From: Anaerolineae bacterium CG2_30_64_16
GTDB lineage: Bacteria > Chloroflexota > Anaerolineae > CG2-30-64-16
Direction: 5' to 3'
DNA: 8,074 nucleotides
Assembly (NCBI GenBank): GCA_001871755.1
Contig: MNXL01000235.1
Span: forward strand, 1-8,074
The notes below the pieces were generated by a model. The model ran no database searches. It had not been told where the DNA came from and was given only the letters and a program-made list of their open reading frames with translations. Both the position numbers and the translations under genes were made by a program. Below, in pieces: positions 6,324 through 8,074 of the stretch (positions are counted from its first letter, which is position 1; every line of letters starts with the position of its first letter).

Positions 6324-7814
6324 ATGAATCACATGGTTCTTGATACTATCATTCGCGGCGGCACTCTCATCACGCCGGGTGGCCCGGTGATCGCCGACCT
6401 GGGCATCGCGGGCGAACAGATCGGGGCCGTCGGGCTGGGTCTGGCGGGGGCGCGCGTCATCGACGCGACTGGCAAGCTGGTGCTGCCCGGTGCGGTCGAT
6501 CCGCACGTCCACCTCCAAATGCCGGCCGGGCCGGTGCAGTCCAGCGACGATTGGGAGACCGGCACGCTCGCCGCGGCCTGCGGCGGCACGACGACGGTGA
6601 TCGATTTTGTGGAGCCGGGACCTAACCCCCCGACCCCCTTCCCTGCGAGGGAAGGGGGAGAGGTGCTCCCCTCCCCTCGTAGGGGAGGGGCTGGGGGAGA
6701 GGTCTCCGATTCAGCAAACCACCTCCTCGCCGCCCTCGCGGCCCGCCGCGCCGAAGCCGAAGGCCGGGCGGTGATCGACTACGGCCTGCACATGACGCTG
6801 ATCGACGCCGGCCCGGCCACGCTGGCAGCGATCCCCGCGGTGGTCGCGGCCGGCTGCCCGTCCTTCAAGACCTACCTGACCTACGCCGGGTTCAAGCTGA
6901 CGGATGACGCGTTTCTGTCGGCGCTGGAAGCGGTGGCCGCAGCGGGTGGGCTGGCCCTGGTCCACGCCGAAAACGACGCGGGCATCGCCTTCCTCAAGCG
7001 TCGGCTGCTGGCCGCCGGGCGCGTCGAGCCGCGCTACCACCCGCGCTCTCGGCCGGCCGGCACGGAGGCGGAGGCGGTCGAGCGGGCGCTGGCGCTGGCA
7101 GACGTGGCCGGGTGTCCGCTGTACGTCGTGCACGTCTCCACCGGTCGCGGCGCCGACGCGGTGGCACGGGCGCGCGCGCGGGGCCAGGCGGCGTATGGGG
7201 AGACCTGCCCGCAGTATCTGCTACTGACCGAGAAGGAGTACGACCGCGCGGGCTTCGAGGGCGCGAAGTTCGTCTGCTCGCCGCCGCTGCGCACAGGGCA
7301 CGACAACGCCGCGCTCTGGCGTCACCTGTCCAGCGGCGACCTGCAAACCGTCGGCGCCGATCACTGCCCCTTCTTCTTCCGGGGGCAGAAGGACCTGGGG
7401 CAGTCGGCCGGGCCGTTCCCGTCCTTCGACCGCATCCCCGGCGGCATGCCCGGCATCGAAGCGCGGCTGGCGCTGCTCTACACGTATGGCGTGAGGCCGG
7501 GCCGGCTGACTTTGGAGCGCTGGGTGGAGGTCTGTTGCGCCGCCCCGGCGCGCGTCTTTGGACTGTACCCGCGCAAGGGCGCGCTCGTCCCCGGCGCGGA
7601 TGCCGACGTGGTGATCTTCGACCCGGCGCGCGAGGTGACCCTGGCCCCGGCGACCCTGCACGAAAACTGCGACTACACCCCGTATGATGGCTTTCGGCTG
7701 CGCGGCTATCCCGTGCTGACGCTGCTACGCGGCCGGGTGATCGCGCAAGACGGCGAGTTCGTGGGGCCGCGTGGCGGAGGACGATTCCTGCACAGAAGCG
7801 AGGTCTGCTCATGA
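6324..7814 (+). CDS. Dihydropyrimidinase/hydantoinase-family cyclic amidase
   Basis: This is an amidohydrolase-fold enzyme of 496 residues that hydrolyses a cyclic amide bond (hydantoin, dihydropyrimidine or similar ring) at a two-metal centre. The ligands are all visible: HVH (61-63), carboxylated lysine K182 in SFKTY, H214 in VHAEND, H270 in VVHVSTG and D346 in GADHCPF. Residues about 100-131 are an in-frame insertion encoded by a repeat. Without them the length is about 464, normal for the family. The start is uncertain. ATG 6324 arises at the end of the upstream heptad element; ATG 6333 (MVLDTIIRGG) looks like the native start; a GTG at 6237 overlapping the preceding stop would add 29 repeat-encoded residues. 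None has a clear ribosome-binding site. It overlaps the next gene by ATGA. The E. coli neighbour of ygeW, HyuA/YgeZ, is in the same family. The exact ring substrate is unknown. Confidence 0.92.
   Translation: MNHMVLDTIIRGGTLITPGGPVIADLGIAGEQIGAVGLGLAGARVIDATGKLVLPGAVDPHVHLQMPAGPVQSSDDWETGTLAAACGGTTTVIDFVEPGPNPPTPFPAREGGEVLPSPRRGGAGGEVSDSANHLLAALAARRAEAEGRAVIDYGLHMTLIDAGPATLAAIPAVVAAGCPSFKTYLTYAGFKLTDDAFLSALEAVAAAGGLALVHAENDAGIAFLKRRLLAAGRVEPRYHPRSRPAGTEAEAVERALALADVAGCPLYVVHVSTGRGADAVARARARGQAAYGETCPQYLLLTEKEYDRAGFEGAKFVCSPPLRTGHDNAALWRHLSSGDLQTVGADHCPFFFRGQKDLGQSAGPFPSFDRIPGGMPGIEARLALLYTYGVRPGRLTLERWVEVCCAAPARVFGLYPRKGALVPGADADVVIFDPAREVTLAPATLHENCDYTPYDGFRLRGYPVLTLLRGRVIAQDGEFVGPRGGGRFLHRSEVCS
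6618..6716. repeat. Hairpin-rich repeat inserted in frame in the hydantoinase gene
   Basis: Two perfect stems lie in tandem. CCCCCTTCCCT (6634-6644) pairs with AGGGAAGGGGG (6648-6658) across GCG, and CCCCTCCCCT (6668-6677) pairs with AGGGGAGGGG (6681-6690) across CGT. The segment encodes a Pro/Gly/Arg-rich stretch (about residues 100-131) between the conserved strand TTTVIDFVEPG and the helix LLAALAARRAEAEG, where family members normally have only a few residues. It keeps the frame without a stop. Its right half matches, in reverse, the C-rich part of the tandem repeat at 1-74. Confidence 0.8.
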
Positions 7815-8074
7815 GATCATCGACCGGCGCCATCATCCTGCCCGACTTCTTGATCGACCTGCCCGGCCAGCCGCCCAAACCGGGCTGGGGCGTGCGGGTG
7901 GTCGGCGATCAGATCGCGGCCGTCGCGGCCCACGCCGACCTGCGTCGCGAGTTCCCGGACGACCAGGTGTGGGACGCGCCTGGCCAGACCCTGGCGCCCG
8001 GCTTCGTGGATGCGCACACCCACCTCTACGGCGTCCTGGCCCACGGCATCCCGACCCCCCTCATCCCCCCCGGC
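7811..8074 (+). CDS. SsnA-like metal-dependent amidohydrolase, N-terminal part
   Basis: Only the first 88 residues are present; the gene continues past the window. The N-terminal beta-sandwich segment ends in APGFVDAHTHLYGVLAHGIP, where HTH supplies the first two metal ligands of the amidohydrolase/deaminase superfamily. The layout resembles E. coli SsnA (by memory MPGIVCSHNHFYSGLSRGI) and related guanine, cytosine or triazine deaminases. GAGG (7800-7803) lies 7 nt before the ATG, and the start overlaps the hydantoinase stop (ATGA, 7811-7814), so translation is likely coupled. In E. coli, ssnA belongs to the same locus as ygeW and hyuA, which supports the assignment. The last residues (TPLIPPG) are encoded by a C-rich stretch that may be a repeat insertion. 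A hydrolase rather than a deaminase role cannot be excluded. Confidence 0.8.
   Translation, partial: MRSSTGAIILPDFLIDLPGQPPKPGWGVRVVGDQIAAVAAHADLRREFPDDQVWDAPGQTLAPGFVDAHTHLYGVLAHGIPTPLIPPG
8051..8074. repeat. C-rich stretch, possible start of another in-frame repeat
   Basis: The window ends in CCGACCCCCCTCATCCCCCC followed by CGGC, which resembles CCCCGACCCCCTTCCC at 6628-6643, the beginning of the element in the hydantoinase gene. It encodes PTPLIPPG directly after the conserved HTHLYGVLAHGI segment, where a proline-rich run is not expected. The right-hand part would lie beyond the window, so this is only suggestive. Confidence 0.35.

Noticed and set aside
6618..6716. Insertion making the hydantoinase a pseudogene
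   Set aside because: The frame is kept with no stop, and all metal ligands and the C-terminus are intact after the insertion.
6994..7878. Antisense open frame (294 codons) opposite the hydantoinase
   Set aside because: Extremely Arg/Ala/Pro-rich translation without motifs; a shadow of the sense gene.

Overview
This G+C-rich bacterial window (roughly two-thirds G+C by eye) is almost fully coding on the + strand. It carries seven genes in two apparent transcription units. The style fits a metagenome-type Chloroflexota (Anaerolineae-like) genome: closely packed catabolic genes, small repeats between and inside genes, and protein sequences of that flavour. The taxonomy is inference from memory, not a search result.

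Positions 1-268 hold no recognisable gene. They contain a perfect 37-bp tandem duplication at the window edge, a 17-bp perfect hairpin, and a strong sigma70-like promoter (TTGACA, 17-nt spacer, TATGCT with extended -10) just before the first operon. Operon 1 (269-5112) encodes a lipoyl E2 acyltransferase with two tandem subunit-binding domains, the E1-alpha and E1-beta subunits of an acetoin/pyruvate-type thiamine-diphosphate dehydrogenase, and a UbiD-family decarboxylase that needs prenylated FMN. No E3 (dihydrolipoamide dehydrogenase), no UbiX and no lipoylation gene is in view, so these must be supplied from elsewhere.

A second strong promoter (5133-5160) lies in the 111-bp gap after ubiD and drives operon 2. 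It encodes a YgeW-like carbamoyltransferase, a dihydropyrimidinase/hydantoinase-family cyclic amidase, and the N-terminus of an SsnA-like metal-dependent amidohydrolase that runs off the window. Homologues of all three (ygeW, hyuA/ygeZ, ssnA) lie together in the E. coli locus linked to purine or urate catabolism. A plausible reading is a fermentative N-heterocycle pathway: ring opening by the cyclic amidase, deamination by the SsnA-like enzyme, decarboxylation of a heteroaromatic acid by UbiD, carbamoyl transfer by the YgeW-like enzyme, and oxidation of pyruvate (or acetoin) to acetyl-CoA by the dehydrogenase. This is inference from gene content; no substrate is proven.

The most distinctive structural feature is small repeats sitting in frame inside genes. 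A hairpin-rich element of about 90 bp lies in the hydantoinase. A 22-25 bp repeat lies in the carbamoyltransferase. Short repeats lie in the E2 linker. A C-rich stretch that looks like the start of another copy lies in the last gene. A heptad-repeat inverted element fills the gap before the hydantoinase and runs into its start codon. No tRNA, rRNA, CRISPR array, transposase or convincing intrinsic terminator was seen.
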